A stretch of DNA of 64,000 nucleotides from JACMLC01 sp963817025. Lineage in GTDB: Bacteria; Acidobacteriota; Blastocatellia; Pyrinomonadales; Pyrinomonadaceae. The stretch is taken from positions 248,001 to 312,000 of the forward strand of contig CAWFML010000004.1 of the NCBI GenBank assembly GCA_963817025.1, written 5' to 3'. The translations under genes were made by a program, and so were the position numbers. Numbering within the stretch: the first letter of the stretch is position 1; each line of letters opens with the position of its first letter. This document shows, piece after piece, positions 8,057 to 15,680 of this stretch. The notes under the pieces were generated by a model, which saw only the letters and a program-made list of their open reading frames with translations, was not told the origin of the DNA and did no database searches.

Positions 8057-9085
8057 CCGTTTTTGCTGCACTTGATCGCGCCAGACTCTTTCGATGATTT
8101 CGGGATAGGCGCGCGTCCAGCCGCCGAAGAGTTCTACTGTAAAGGGCATTTCGATAACGGCGAACTGCTTGTTATCTACATTCAATTTTTCGTCCGTCAC
8201 CGAGCGGAAGTGATATTTGACAAAAGCTTTTTGGGCTTCGTCGCTCCACAGGTATTGGAGAAAGGCTTCGATGACGGGACGCTCCTGTGCCGTCACGTTG
8301 CGGTCAATGATGACCGCCGGGTGTTCGCTGAAGATGGTTGATTGCGGGACGACGATTTCGATGGGCGCGTTCGCCTCCTTCATCAACAAGCCTTCCAGCT
8401 CATAAGTGATAAGCGCGTCACCGAATCCGGTCTCGAATTGCGTGCGTGCCTCGCGCGCCGAACCCGGTGTGGAAATCACGTTGCGCCAGATGGCCTGCAA
8501 GCCTTGCAGCGCGCGTGCCTGATCGTAGCCGCCCGTTTGCTTCTCGCTCTTTTTCAGTTCCGAGCCGTAGATGGAGAGGATAGACCACTGCGCGCCGCCG
8601 GAGCTGACAGGGTCTGGATGAATGAGCTTGATGCCGGGCTTGGCTAAATCGGGAAAATCCTTGATGCCCTTCGGATTGCCTTTGCGTACGAGAATGATAA
8701 AAGGAGTTTTGTTGACGATGCTCTGGTACGGCATCTGTCGCCAGTTGGCCGTCACCGCGCCGCCCTGCGAGAGCCGCTCGACATCGCGCTCGATGGAGAG
8801 AATGGCGATGTCCGCGCCGACGCCCTGAAGAATCTGGTTGGTGATGGTCTCAGAGCCTGCGAAGGAAGAGGTGAAACGCACGTCCTGCCCGTGCTCTTTC
8901 TTCCACTTGGCGGCAAACGCCGGATAGACGGATTTCTCCAGAGACTCCTTCATAATCGAAAAGCCGTAGACAGTGATGTTAATGCCGCCGCTGCCGCTCT
9001 CGTTTGAAGGCGTCGGCAGGCAACCGCCGAAGACCAGCAAGGCCGCCAGAATTAATAGTGCGCAGAGAGTTTTCAATCGGCTCAT
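8054..9085 (-). CDS. Sulfate-type periplasmic binding lipoprotein
   Basis: 343 aa. The N-terminus (MSRLKTLCALLILAALLVFGGC) is a lipoprotein signal with Cys22 as probable anchor. The mature part matches the Sbp/CysP family: an INITVYGFS opening, FAGSETITNQILQG, ADIAILSIERDVERL, VRKGNPKGIKDFPDLAKPG and a C-terminal RVWRDQ. It captures an oxyanion, probably sulfate, for the downstream permease and ATPase. A GGAGA lies about 9 nt before the start. It is the first gene of the 9.1-to-0.3 kb minus-strand directon. Confidence 0.85.
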   Translation of the reverse strand: MSRLKTLCALLILAALLVFGGCLPTPSNESGSGGINITVYGFSIMKESLEKSVYPAFAAKWKKEHGQDVRFTSSFAGSETITNQILQGVGADIAILSIERDVERLSQGGAVTANWRQMPYQSIVNKTPFIILVRKGNPKGIKDFPDLAKPGIKLIHPDPVSSGGAQWSILSIYGSELKKSEKQTGGYDQARALQGLQAIWRNVISTPGSAREARTQFETGFGDALITYELEGLLMKEANAPIEIVVPQSTIFSEHPAVIIDRNVTAQERPVIEAFLQYLWSDEAQKAFVKYHFRSVTDEKLNVDNKQFAVIEMPFTVELFGGWTRAYPEIIERVWRDQVQQKR

Positions 9086-9436
9086 AGATGCACGTCTCCT
9101 AGCAGGAATCTTGAGGTTTCACCTGTTCAAAAAGTATGCTAACGCCCGTTCCAGACAGCTATCATTTCAAGAAGTTTGAGAGCGTCTATAGCACACCTTT
9201 TGTTTTTCGGGAAGTTTTTAAAAGTAAGCGTAGTAATTCAGTTTCAAATATGCAGAGCAAAAGACAGTTTCCCGCAAAGGCGCTGGTGACGCAAAGATAA
9301 GAAATCGCTCAACACCTTTGCGACTTGTCTTCTTTGCGCCTTTGCGGGAGATTCTTTCGTCTTAATAGATAATCAACAGCATTTCAAACTGAACCACTAC
9401 TCCCGGTTGAAATAGCTATTGCGCTTGTCTCCTACG
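9086..9436. other. Gene-free stretch upstream of the importer operon
   Basis: No gene is visible. The first 140 bases must contain the leader and promoter of the binding-protein gene, but I see no convincing -35/-10 pair and no known sulfate or cysteine riboswitch. The rest is occupied by the nested palindrome at 9230-9400. Confidence 0.6.
9230..9400. repeat. Nested iterated-word palindrome, GCAAAGGC family
   Basis: Inner arms (about 9267-9354) begin GTTTCCCGCAAAGGCGC and end with the complement. Outer arms share GTAGT-nn-TTCAGTTT (9230-9244) with the complement AAACTGAA-nn-ACTAC (9386-9400). The inner arm shares its first 29 bases almost exactly with the repeats at 10551 and 49804. Confidence 0.8.
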
Positions 9437-9783
9437 TCAGGGAACCTGAAACGCAGGCACTGGATAATCTATGCCCCCGCCTTGCCCCCATTGCTGCGCG
9501 TGAAAACTCTGATCCGAACTATGCAATAGATACCGGATGAGACTGCCGCCGGATTCGCGTATCACGGCCAGATCGTTCTTGCCGTCGCCGTCGTAATCTC
9601 CGGACACGGGTCTATCACCTCTGATGCCCCGCTGCACGGTTCGATGCGACTGATCCGAGCTTTGCAGGATATGAAAGTAGCTGGCGCTACCCGGCGAGAA
9701 GCCTTCACGATAGACAGCGAAATCGGTTATCCCGTCGCCATCCTGCGCCCGCGATGATGAAGAGCCGGTGCGGTTGATAGGTG
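9437..9783 (-). pseudogene. Decayed FG-GAP/VCBS repeat protein, C-terminal remnant
   Basis: An open minus-strand frame, preceded by an in-frame TGA at about 9786 and lacking a plausible start, encodes two FG-GAP units: DGDGITDFAVYREG... and DYDGDGKNDLAVIRES..., ending IDYPVPAFQVP. The DxDxDG calcium-loop motifs and the VPV-like terminus match the repeats of the intact secreted protein at 24960-27485. Upstream reading frames (to about 9930) show no continuous homologous frame. I read it as the surviving tail of a disrupted paralogue; a sequencing frameshift cannot be excluded. Confidence 0.6.
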
Positions 9784-10051
9784 AAATTCAATCCTCTCGG
9801 GCTGCGTGTGAAAGAGGCCGCAGATAAGACGCGATAGCAAGATGTGATACGCGAATATCCATTAACCCGTTCAGCATTCCACCGGCTGTATGGCGTGGAC
9901 GGGAGACCATCAGACCGGCAAGGCAAATCTATCGGCTTCTCTCGGATTCCGTCAAGCGCAAGTTAAAGCTGCGTTTGTGATGCGGGCGAAAATCGTGTTA
10001 GAAATGTCCTTGAGATTTTCGGTCAATAGCTATTCCGGAGGGTAAAGTGAG

Positions 10052-10531
10052 ATGCGGTTTTTGATTTCATGTGCGGCGGCTATCGTGATTGGAGTTGCGC
10101 TCCTTGCGGCCTGTACCTCGAACGATAAGCAGACTGCTGCCAAGAGAAATGCTAATGCTAATGCGAACGCGGCCAGCGACCCGTCGATGCCTATACCGCC
10201 AACCGACGGCGTGACGCGCATCACTATCGCAGACGCGAAGGCGGCTGTGGATCAGGGCACGGCCATCCTCGTTGATACACGCCCCGCCGGAGCTTATGCA
10301 CAGGAACATATCAAAGGCGCTATCAATATCGTAGACGGAGAGATTGAGGCGCACCTCAACCAATTGCCGCCGGATAAAAAGATAATCGCCTACTGTTCTT
10401 GACCGTCCGAACATACGAGCGCCAGTTTGGCGCAGAAGCTCAAAGCAAAGGGATACACAAACGTCGCGGCTCTGCTCGGCGGCACGGAAGCATGGAAACG
10501 CGCTGGCCTGCCGATGGATAAGAAATCGTAA
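10052..10531 (+). CDS. Rhodanese-domain lipoprotein, candidate selenoprotein (UGA at codon 117)
   Basis: Reading through the TGA at 10400-10402 gives 159 residues. Residues 1-21 are a lipoprotein signal (LLAAC lipobox), then an Asn/Ala-rich linker, then one rhodanese domain: ILVDTRPAGAYAQEHIKGAINI, a loop IIAYCSUPSEHTS, and LAQKLKAKGYTNVAALLGGTEAW. The last 42 residues after UGA contain the family's conserved GY-NV-GG-AW end, so the frame is under selection. In related proteins, as I recall them, the loop is YCSCP; here UGA replaces the second Cys of CxC. A hairpin suited to a bacterial SECIS follows (10419-10433). GGAGG lies 12 nt before the ATG. If not selenocysteine, this would be a truncated gene lacking the domain's end. 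Probable role: exported thiol/sulfur-transfer or redox protein. Confidence 0.75.
10419..10433 (+). promoter_or_regulatory. SECIS-like hairpin downstream of in-frame UGA
   Basis: GCGCC (10419-10423) pairs with GGCGC (10429-10433) around loop AGUUU. The stem begins 16 nt after the UGA and the loop carries G-U at 10425-10426. Bacterial SECIS elements are expected within roughly this distance and with a G near the start of the apical loop, so both constraints are met. Confidence 0.6.
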
Positions 10532-10550
10532 GCACTAAGCAACAGAACTA

Positions 10551-10633
10551 AAAGTTTCCCGCAAAGGCGCTGGTGACGCAAAGAAGAGCATGAATCTTTT
10601 CTTTGCGTCACCAGCGCCTTTGCGGGAAACTTT
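10551..10633. repeat. Perfect 33-bp palindrome between convergent genes, GCAAAGGC family
   Basis: The arm at 10551-10583 (starts AAAGTTTCCCGCAAAGG, ends GTGACGCAAAG) is perfectly complementary to 10601-10633 with a 17-nt spacer. It lies between the rhodanese gene and the convergent UspA gene, so it could terminate both transcripts. Its core is almost identical to the arm at 49804-49835. Confidence 0.95.
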
Positions 10634-10637
10634 TCTT

Positions 10638-11606
10638 CTAGGTTTGCGGCACAGGCTCTGAGACGAGTGCAGGGATAGGCGTCAAGACTTTGCCTGACGG
10701 GACGGAGAGCACAGGGCATGGAGCATTACGCACGACGCGCTCGATGTCAGGGCCAAGCACGGGCGTGCCGCCAAAGAGAGATGAATGAACGCTCGTCCCG
10801 ATAACGATTAAGTTCACATCCCTGTCCGTCGCCAGCCGCACAATCTCTTCGTAAGGTCTGCCTTCTGCGATGTGCGTCTCCGTGCGGACGCCGCTCGCTG
10901 TGGCAAAGCTTGCCATGCGTTCCGTCACGTCCTCCCGAAAACGCGTCAGGGCCGTCCCGCCCGCATTCGGAAAAAGGTCTGACATCTGCGCCATGTAATC
11001 GCTGATGACATAAATGATATGCAGCTCTGCGCCCGTGCGCTGCGCAAGTTTTACGGCCACCTGCTCTGCGGCTCTGGCAGAAGGGCGAAAGCTTGTTGCC
11101 AGCAACACTCGATTGAGGCGTATCTCCGTCTGGTTGCCGCGATGCTCGACGAAATCTCTCTGCGGCGGGCGCAAGGTCAGCACAGGGCATGGAGCTTCCG
11201 CGATAATCTCTTCGGCGGTCGAACCCCACAGGGCGCGCGACAGCCCCTTGCGCCCATGCGTCACGACCGTCACCAGATCAATCTGAAACTCTTCAGCCGC
11301 ACGCGCAATCTCCGGCGCAGGCTCGCCCTCGATAATCACCGGCTCGACTTCGAGTCCGTCAAGCAGTGGGTCTGCGAGAAGCTCTCCGACATCTGCGCGC
11401 AACTGCTGAAGCCAATGCTGATCCGGCTGCTCGTCAAAGGTGTGTTCGGGCAATGTCAGCAGATTGGCTGGCACAGAACCGCTCTGCACGCTAAAAAGCA
11501 CGACGCGCCCCCCGCTCTCACGCGCAAAAGCCGCAGCATACTTTAAGGCCGCACGCGCATGCGGCGTAAAGTCCGTCGGGAACAAAATATTTCTGAAGGG
11601 ATACAT
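10638..11606 (-). CDS. Tandem universal stress protein (two UspA domains)
   Basis: 322 aa with two UspA folds, about 1-150 and 160-305. Each starts with a strand and helix such as ILFPTDFTPHARAALKYA or VLLATSFRPSARAAEQVA and ends PCPVL. Domain one keeps the nucleotide motif G-x2-G-x9-G-S/T (HGRKGLSRALWGST). In domain two this is altered (GTSVHSSLFGGTPVLGPDIE), so only the first may bind ATP. A cytoplasmic stress or energy-state role is typical. It converges on the rhodanese gene. Confidence 0.9.
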   Translation of the reverse strand: MYPFRNILFPTDFTPHARAALKYAAAFARESGGRVVLFSVQSGSVPANLLTLPEHTFDEQPDQHWLQQLRADVGELLADPLLDGLEVEPVIIEGEPAPEIARAAEEFQIDLVTVVTHGRKGLSRALWGSTAEEIIAEAPCPVLTLRPPQRDFVEHRGNQTEIRLNRVLLATSFRPSARAAEQVAVKLAQRTGAELHIIYVISDYMAQMSDLFPNAGGTALTRFREDVTERMASFATASGVRTETHIAEGRPYEEIVRLATDRDVNLIVIGTSVHSSLFGGTPVLGPDIERVVRNAPCPVLSVPSGKVLTPIPALVSEPVPQT

Positions 11607-11702
11607 AAGATAAAGCAGGGAGCACGGCGCGTGGCGCAGGGTGTAGCCAAAAGCAGAATCTCTTCACTACGCCCGACGCCTTACGCCCGACGCCCCGTCC
11701 TT

Positions 11703-11978
11703 TCACATTTTTCCAGAGAGCATCAGGATACCGATGATTATAAAGGCGACGGCGGCTGTTTTATGCAAGAGCTTTTCGGGCAAGTAGTGGCCCAGAAGCG
11801 TGCCGACGCCGACGCCGATTAAAGAGACCAGCGTGAGCGCGAGGGCCGCGCCGAGAAAGACAGAGACGGGCGAGCGTGTTTGCGCCGCCAGCGTGATAGC
11901 CGCCAGTTGAGTTTTGTCGCCCATCTCCGCGACAACAAGCAAGCTAAATGTCGTCCAGAACGCGCTCCATTTCATCAT
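11703..11978 (-). CDS. Gdt1/TMEM165 (UPF0016) single-repeat membrane transporter, probable Mn2+/Ca2+ exporter subunit
   Basis: 91 aa from the ATG at 11978, preceded by AGGGG; a longer reading from 12014 would begin inside a palindromic repeat and is rejected. Three hydrophobic helices surround the E-M-G-D-K-T-Q motif (residues about 19-25), the cation-binding signature of the family. Family proteins have two such repeats or form dimers of single-repeat subunits, one normally encoded beside the other; here only one copy is visible. Manganese export is the best-supported bacterial role. Confidence 0.85.
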   Translation of the reverse strand: MMKWSAFWTTFSLLVVAEMGDKTQLAAITLAAQTRSPVSVFLGAALALTLVSLIGVGVGTLLGHYLPEKLLHKTAAVAFIIIGILMLSGKM

Positions 11979-12004
11979 AAAATTATTACCCCTTTTATTT
12001 ACTG

Positions 12005-12065
12005 ATTTGCTCATTGATTCACTTGCTCATTTAATAAATGAATCAATGAGTCAATGAGCAAATGA
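12005..12065. repeat. Iterated-word palindrome, AATGAGTC family
   Basis: The right arm reads AATGAATC-AATGAGTC-AATGAGCA-AATGA, an 8-nt period, and the left arm is its imperfect complement. It lies immediately upstream of the Gdt1-type gene. A second copy is at 45861-45919. Confidence 0.85.
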
Positions 12066-12073
12066 CTAAATCT

Positions 12074-12859
12074 CTATAAAACTTTTGTTCCGGCGATGCG
12101 GTCGAATTGTTGTATGAGCTTAAAGCGCGCGAGCTGTGATTGACGACGGCGCGCGAGCACAGCCAGCTCAAGCGCGACTCTTTCGCGGACGCGCCCGCCG
12201 CGTTCATCCGCAGAAATTTTTCCGGCGATGCGACGCAAGCATTCGCAGACGCTCGACACGTAAGCGTCAGGGCTTGGGCGCGCGTGCAGGCGCACGATAC
12301 CGCCGCTCAGATATTCAAAGCGTTCCGTCAAGGGGTCTAAAAAAGAATAATCATCGCTCAGCTCAAGCCGCGTGAGGCGAAACAGCTCTTCAAAATCCGC
12401 GCCCGTGCTGAGGGCCGCACGCTCAATCGCGGCAATCAATTCGCCGCTCACGCGTAACAGGTCTTGCCATTCTTTAGCTTCCGGCGAGAGGTCTGCGGCG
12501 TCCGCGTCTTCGCCAAACTCTATCCACCCGCCCGATAGCGCGACAGCGTGGTGCGCGCCGTTCGACTGCTGCGCTTCTTCGCTGGCGTAGACGCTGACGA
12601 GGCCGCCCGGCTCGATAGAGCGCACGAGCAATCGCTGCAAAGCTTCTTCGCCTTCCGCCTCGCGCCCGTTCGAGAGGTCTATCTCGCGCACGCGCGGCGC
12701 GTCCCCTGCATGCAGGTACACGTCAGCTTCATACTCCACCAGTTGCACATGCACGCGGCCTGTAAATTCGCGCTGCTTGAGGTAACGCAAGAGCGCAGCC
12801 AGATTCACATAGGCCGTGTCCAGATTCCGATGCACAGCGCTTGAGCTTGTTTCGTCCAT
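12074..12859 (-). CDS. Uncharacterised cytoplasmic protein
   Basis: 261 aa from the ATG at 12859, with no signal peptide or membrane segment. The N-terminal 60 residues (LAALLRYLKQREFTGRVHVQLVEYEADVYLHAGDAPRV) look like the small domain of DUF4388-type proteins that often accompany gliding or signalling genes; this is a weak resemblance. An acidic middle is followed by a helical C-terminus rich in Arg (RVRERVALELAVLARRRQSQLARFKL). I do not recognise a family with confidence. It is divergent from the amino-acid ABC ATPase gene. Confidence 0.65.
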   Translation of the reverse strand: MDETSSSAVHRNLDTAYVNLAALLRYLKQREFTGRVHVQLVEYEADVYLHAGDAPRVREIDLSNGREAEGEEALQRLLVRSIEPGGLVSVYASEEAQQSNGAHHAVALSGGWIEFGEDADAADLSPEAKEWQDLLRVSGELIAAIERAALSTGADFEELFRLTRLELSDDYSFLDPLTERFEYLSGGIVRLHARPSPDAYVSSVCECLRRIAGKISADERGGRVRERVALELAVLARRRQSQLARFKLIQQFDRIAGTKVL

Positions 12860-12862
12860 CAA

Positions 12863-13183
12863 TGTCTTTGGAGCACAATTTTAAAGATAACGGGAAGCAC
12901 GAAGTCTAACAAAGCCGCTCGGAGAGCGTCAACGCGCATTTGTTCTTTGTTCTTTGTTCTTCGTTCTTCGTTCTTTGTGCTTTGTTCTTCGTTCTTTGCA
13001 TCTTGTCCCATGCCCGCTATTCAACTTGTAACCAATAACTCAAGTTCGGCTGCCACATGCAAAGAACAAAGAACCAAGCACAAAGTACAAGCTTGTCTAT
13101 TGCATCACAACGCGGATTCATGCCAAACTCCGCCACACCTGTTTGGCATCTTCTATCTGTCTTTAGCAATTCGGGAGCGAAAA
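12863..13183. other. Divergent intergenic region with a heptamer palindrome
   Basis: The spacer between the uncharacterised gene and the divergent ABC ATPase gene holds the heptamer palindrome at 12940-13090. No gene is supported: the apparent upstream extension of the ATPase frame is simply the repeat being open in that frame. Promoters for both directions must lie here, but none is clear. Confidence 0.6.
12940..13090. repeat. Heptamer-iterated palindrome, TTCTTTG family
   Basis: The left arm is a run of heptamers TTGTTCT, TTGTTCT, TCGTTCT, TCGTTCT, TTGTGCT, TTGTTCT, TCGTTCT ending TTGCAT near 13001. The right arm (13056-13085) reads ATGCAAAGAACAAAGAACC and continues with AAGCACAAAG. The left array is longer than the right. 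Confidence 0.9.
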
Positions 13184-14038
13184 GTGATCGAAGTCTCTGA
13201 TATCGTCAAACGATACGGCACGAACACAGTGCTCAATCATGCCACCTTTCAAATCAGCGAAGGTCAACTGACAACCATTCTCGGCCCTTCGGGCTGCGGC
13301 AAATCAACCATGCTGCGCTGCATGAATCGTCTGGAACGTTTTCAACACGGGCGACTAATAATTGGCGGCGTGGAAGTCTACGGCTCGGAAGACAAGCCGC
13401 TCTCGGCTGCGGAAGAGAAAGAGCTGACAAAGCGCGTGCGCGCGCGCGTCGGCATCGTCTTTCAAAACTTCAATCTCTTTCCGCACCTGACTGTGCTGGG
13501 CAACTGCATCGAAGCCCCTATGACCGTCAAGGGTCTTCAGCGCAAAGAGGCCGAAGAGGTCGCGCGTCATTATTTGAGCAAAGTCGGTTTGAGCGAAAAG
13601 GAAGATTTTTTTCCGGCGCAGCTTTCCGGCGGTCAACAACAGCGAGTCGCCATCGCGCGCGCGCTCGCAATGGAGCCGGAAGTTATTCTCTTTGACGAGC
13701 CGACCTCCGCGCTCGACCCGCAACTGATACAAGAGGTCGCGCGTATGTTGCGCGCCCTCGACGACCTCGGCAAGACGCTTGTGGTCGTCTCGCATGACAT
13801 GAACTTTGCGCGCCGCATCTCGGATCAGGTCATCTATTTTGAAGGCGGGCATGCGGTCGAATCAGGCACGGCTGAAGAAGTTTTCAGCAACCCGCAGAAA
13901 GAAGAGACGCGCGCCTTTATGCGTAGCTTTCATGAAGACGAGAGCGCGCCCGCCGGCGATGCCGCGCCCGGTGCTATGCGCGGCGCAGGATTCGATACCA
14001 GCACGGGCACACGCGGGAATCTAGGACAGGAAGAGTGA
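13184..14038 (+). CDS. Polar amino-acid ABC transporter ATPase (GlnQ-like)
   Basis: 284 aa from the GTG at 13184, with GGGAG just upstream. Residues IEVSDIVKRYG open the nucleotide-binding domain. Walker A GPSGCGKST, signature LSGGQQQR, Walker B ILFDEPTSALD and VVSHDMNFA are intact, and IVFQNFNLFPHLTVLGN is typical of GlnQ/HisP. A glycine-rich C-terminal tail of about 40 residues is extra. It is followed 9 nt later by the fused binding protein/permease gene, giving a complete two-gene importer. Confidence 0.9.
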   Translation: MIEVSDIVKRYGTNTVLNHATFQISEGQLTTILGPSGCGKSTMLRCMNRLERFQHGRLIIGGVEVYGSEDKPLSAAEEKELTKRVRARVGIVFQNFNLFPHLTVLGNCIEAPMTVKGLQRKEAEEVARHYLSKVGLSEKEDFFPAQLSGGQQQRVAIARALAMEPEVILFDEPTSALDPQLIQEVARMLRALDDLGKTLVVVSHDMNFARRISDQVIYFEGGHAVESGTAEEVFSNPQKEETRAFMRSFHEDESAPAGDAAPGAMRGAGFDTSTGTRGNLGQEE

Positions 14039-14047
14039 CACGACACA

Positions 14048-15517
14048 ATGAAGCTGAACCGCTTGCGGCGCATCGCCGCCACGTTCTTTCTCCTGCTGCT
14101 TTGTCAAATTCAAGCCCCGGCGCAGACCGCGCTGCAACGTATCAAGCAGACGGGAGAGCTGCGCATCGGCACGGACGCCACTTACCCGCCGCTCGAATAC
14201 GCGGAGGGAGGACAGTTCGCAGGCTTTGATATAGACCTCATGAACGCGATTGCGCGCGAGCTTGGAGTGCGCGCGGTCTTTATCAACTCCGGCTTTGACG
14301 GCATCTTTCCCGCGCTGCAAAACGGAACTTTCGATGCCGTTATCTCCTCGGTCACTATCACGCCCGAACGCGGCGCGGCGATGCTCTTCTCAGACCCTTA
14401 CTATGATTCAGGACAGCTTATCGCCATTCGCAAAGGCACGCAGGGCATTGCGACGCCTGAAGAGTTGAGCGGCAAGACAGTCGGCGTGCAGATCAACACG
14501 ACGGCGCAGATTGATCTGGAGAAAAGAGCAGGCGTTAAAGTCGCCGTCTACAATACTATTGATCTGGCCCTGCTCGATTTGAAGAACGGGCGGATAGATG
14601 CTGTGGTCAGCGATGCTCCCGTCCTGCGCTATATGATTCGCCAGAGCTTTACGGATTTGACGACCGTCGGGCGCAGGTTCACGGACGAGAAATTCGGCAT
14701 CGCCATCGCGCAGGGGAACGAAGATTTGCGCCGCGCCGTCAACGCCGCGCTGTGGCGCATCACAGAGAGCGGCGAGTATGACCGCATCAACACCAAATGG
14801 TTCGGCGAAGCTGCCGAGCGCGCGGCGGACATGGCGGCGAGCGAGACGCAGAAGAAAGCTTTTGACTTTGGCATCGTGCGCCGCACGTGGACGCTCTTTC
14901 TGAAAGGCGTCTGGCTGACGGCTCGGCTCGCGCTCCTGAGTCTCGCTCTAGGCTTGCCCATCGGCCTCTTGCTCGCGCTGGCCCGCGTGCAATCTTCCAA
15001 AATTCTCTCGACCCCGGCGGCGGTTTATGTCGAAGTGATGCGCGGCACGCCGCTGCTGGTACAGATACTTTTTATCTACTTTGTGCTGCCCTCTTTCGGC
15101 ATCAACATCCCTGCCTTCTGGAGCGGCATCATCGCGCTGACGTTAAATAGCGCGGCTTACATCGCAGAGATTTTCCGCGCCGGGATTCTCTCGATTGACG
15201 CGGGGCAGATGGAGGCCGCGCGCTCGCTCGGCATGTCGCACACGCAGGCGATGCGGCGCATCATCCTGCCGCAAACTTTTCGCCGCGTCGTTCCGCCGAT
15301 GACCAACGAAGGCATCGCGCTCCTGAAAGATTCGTCGCTCGTCTCAGTCATAGGATTGACGGAACTGGCGCGCACGGGACAGGAACTGGCGAGCCGCTAT
15401 GCCGCGCCCCTGACTATCTGGCCGATGGTCGCAATCTTCTATTTACTCTTAACTTTCCCGCTGACGCGCGTCGCCGAATACCTGGAGAGACGATGGCGTC
15501 CGGTGACAAGGGCATGA
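14048..15517 (+). CDS. Fused polar amino-acid binding protein and ABC permease (GlnH-GlnP type)
   Basis: 489 aa. Residues 1-26 are a signal sequence. Residues about 30-265 form a family-3 solute-binding domain (GELRIGTDATYPPLEYAEGG, FDIDLMNAIARELG, DAVISSVTITPERGAAMLFSDPYY). Residues about 280-485 form the permease with hydrophobic helices and an EAA-type loop (EAARSLGMSHTQAMRRIILPQ). Such fusions tether the receptor to the channel on the outer face. Exact amino-acid specificity (Gln, Glu, Arg or His) cannot be read from the sequence. Confidence 0.9.
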   Translation: MKLNRLRRIAATFFLLLLCQIQAPAQTALQRIKQTGELRIGTDATYPPLEYAEGGQFAGFDIDLMNAIARELGVRAVFINSGFDGIFPALQNGTFDAVISSVTITPERGAAMLFSDPYYDSGQLIAIRKGTQGIATPEELSGKTVGVQINTTAQIDLEKRAGVKVAVYNTIDLALLDLKNGRIDAVVSDAPVLRYMIRQSFTDLTTVGRRFTDEKFGIAIAQGNEDLRRAVNAALWRITESGEYDRINTKWFGEAAERAADMAASETQKKAFDFGIVRRTWTLFLKGVWLTARLALLSLALGLPIGLLLALARVQSSKILSTPAAVYVEVMRGTPLLVQILFIYFVLPSFGINIPAFWSGIIALTLNSAAYIAEIFRAGILSIDAGQMEAARSLGMSHTQAMRRIILPQTFRRVVPPMTNEGIALLKDSSLVSVIGLTELARTGQELASRYAAPLTIWPMVAIFYLLLTFPLTRVAEYLERRWRPVTRA

Positions 15518-15527
15518 AAAAGCAAGC

Positions 15528-15634
15528 TCCCGCACAGGCGCAAAGGCGCACAGAAGGCCGCAAAGATGTTGAGCGGCAATCTATCTTGAATGATTTCGTT
15601 GCGTCTTCCTGTGCGCCTTTGCGCCTGTGCGGGA
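15528..15634. repeat. Palindrome with perfect 26-bp arms, GCAAAGGC family
   Basis: The arm at 15528-15553 (TCCCGCACAGGCGCAAAGG and on) is perfectly complementary to 15609-15634. It separates the amino-acid importer from the saccharopine-dehydrogenase-like gene. The word here is a hybrid of GCGCAAAG and GCACAG. Confidence 0.95.
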
Positions 15635-15680
15635 AATTCTCTAATTCAAACATTCCTTCAACTTCCATCGAACCAAGCAA

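Noticed and set aside
9086..9230. Sulfate- or cysteine-responsive riboswitch upstream of the importer
   Set aside because: No known aptamer fold was recognisable and no attenuator hairpin with T-run is visible.
10052..10402. Rhodanese gene as a simple truncated protein of 116 aa
   Set aside because: The domain's conserved second half continues in frame after UGA and a SECIS-like stem follows; plain truncation is the less likely reading, though not excluded.
12947..13183. N-terminal extension of the amino-acid ABC ATPase
   Set aside because: The extension is a translation of the heptamer palindrome; the GTG at 13184 has a ribosome site and starts at the normal point of the family.
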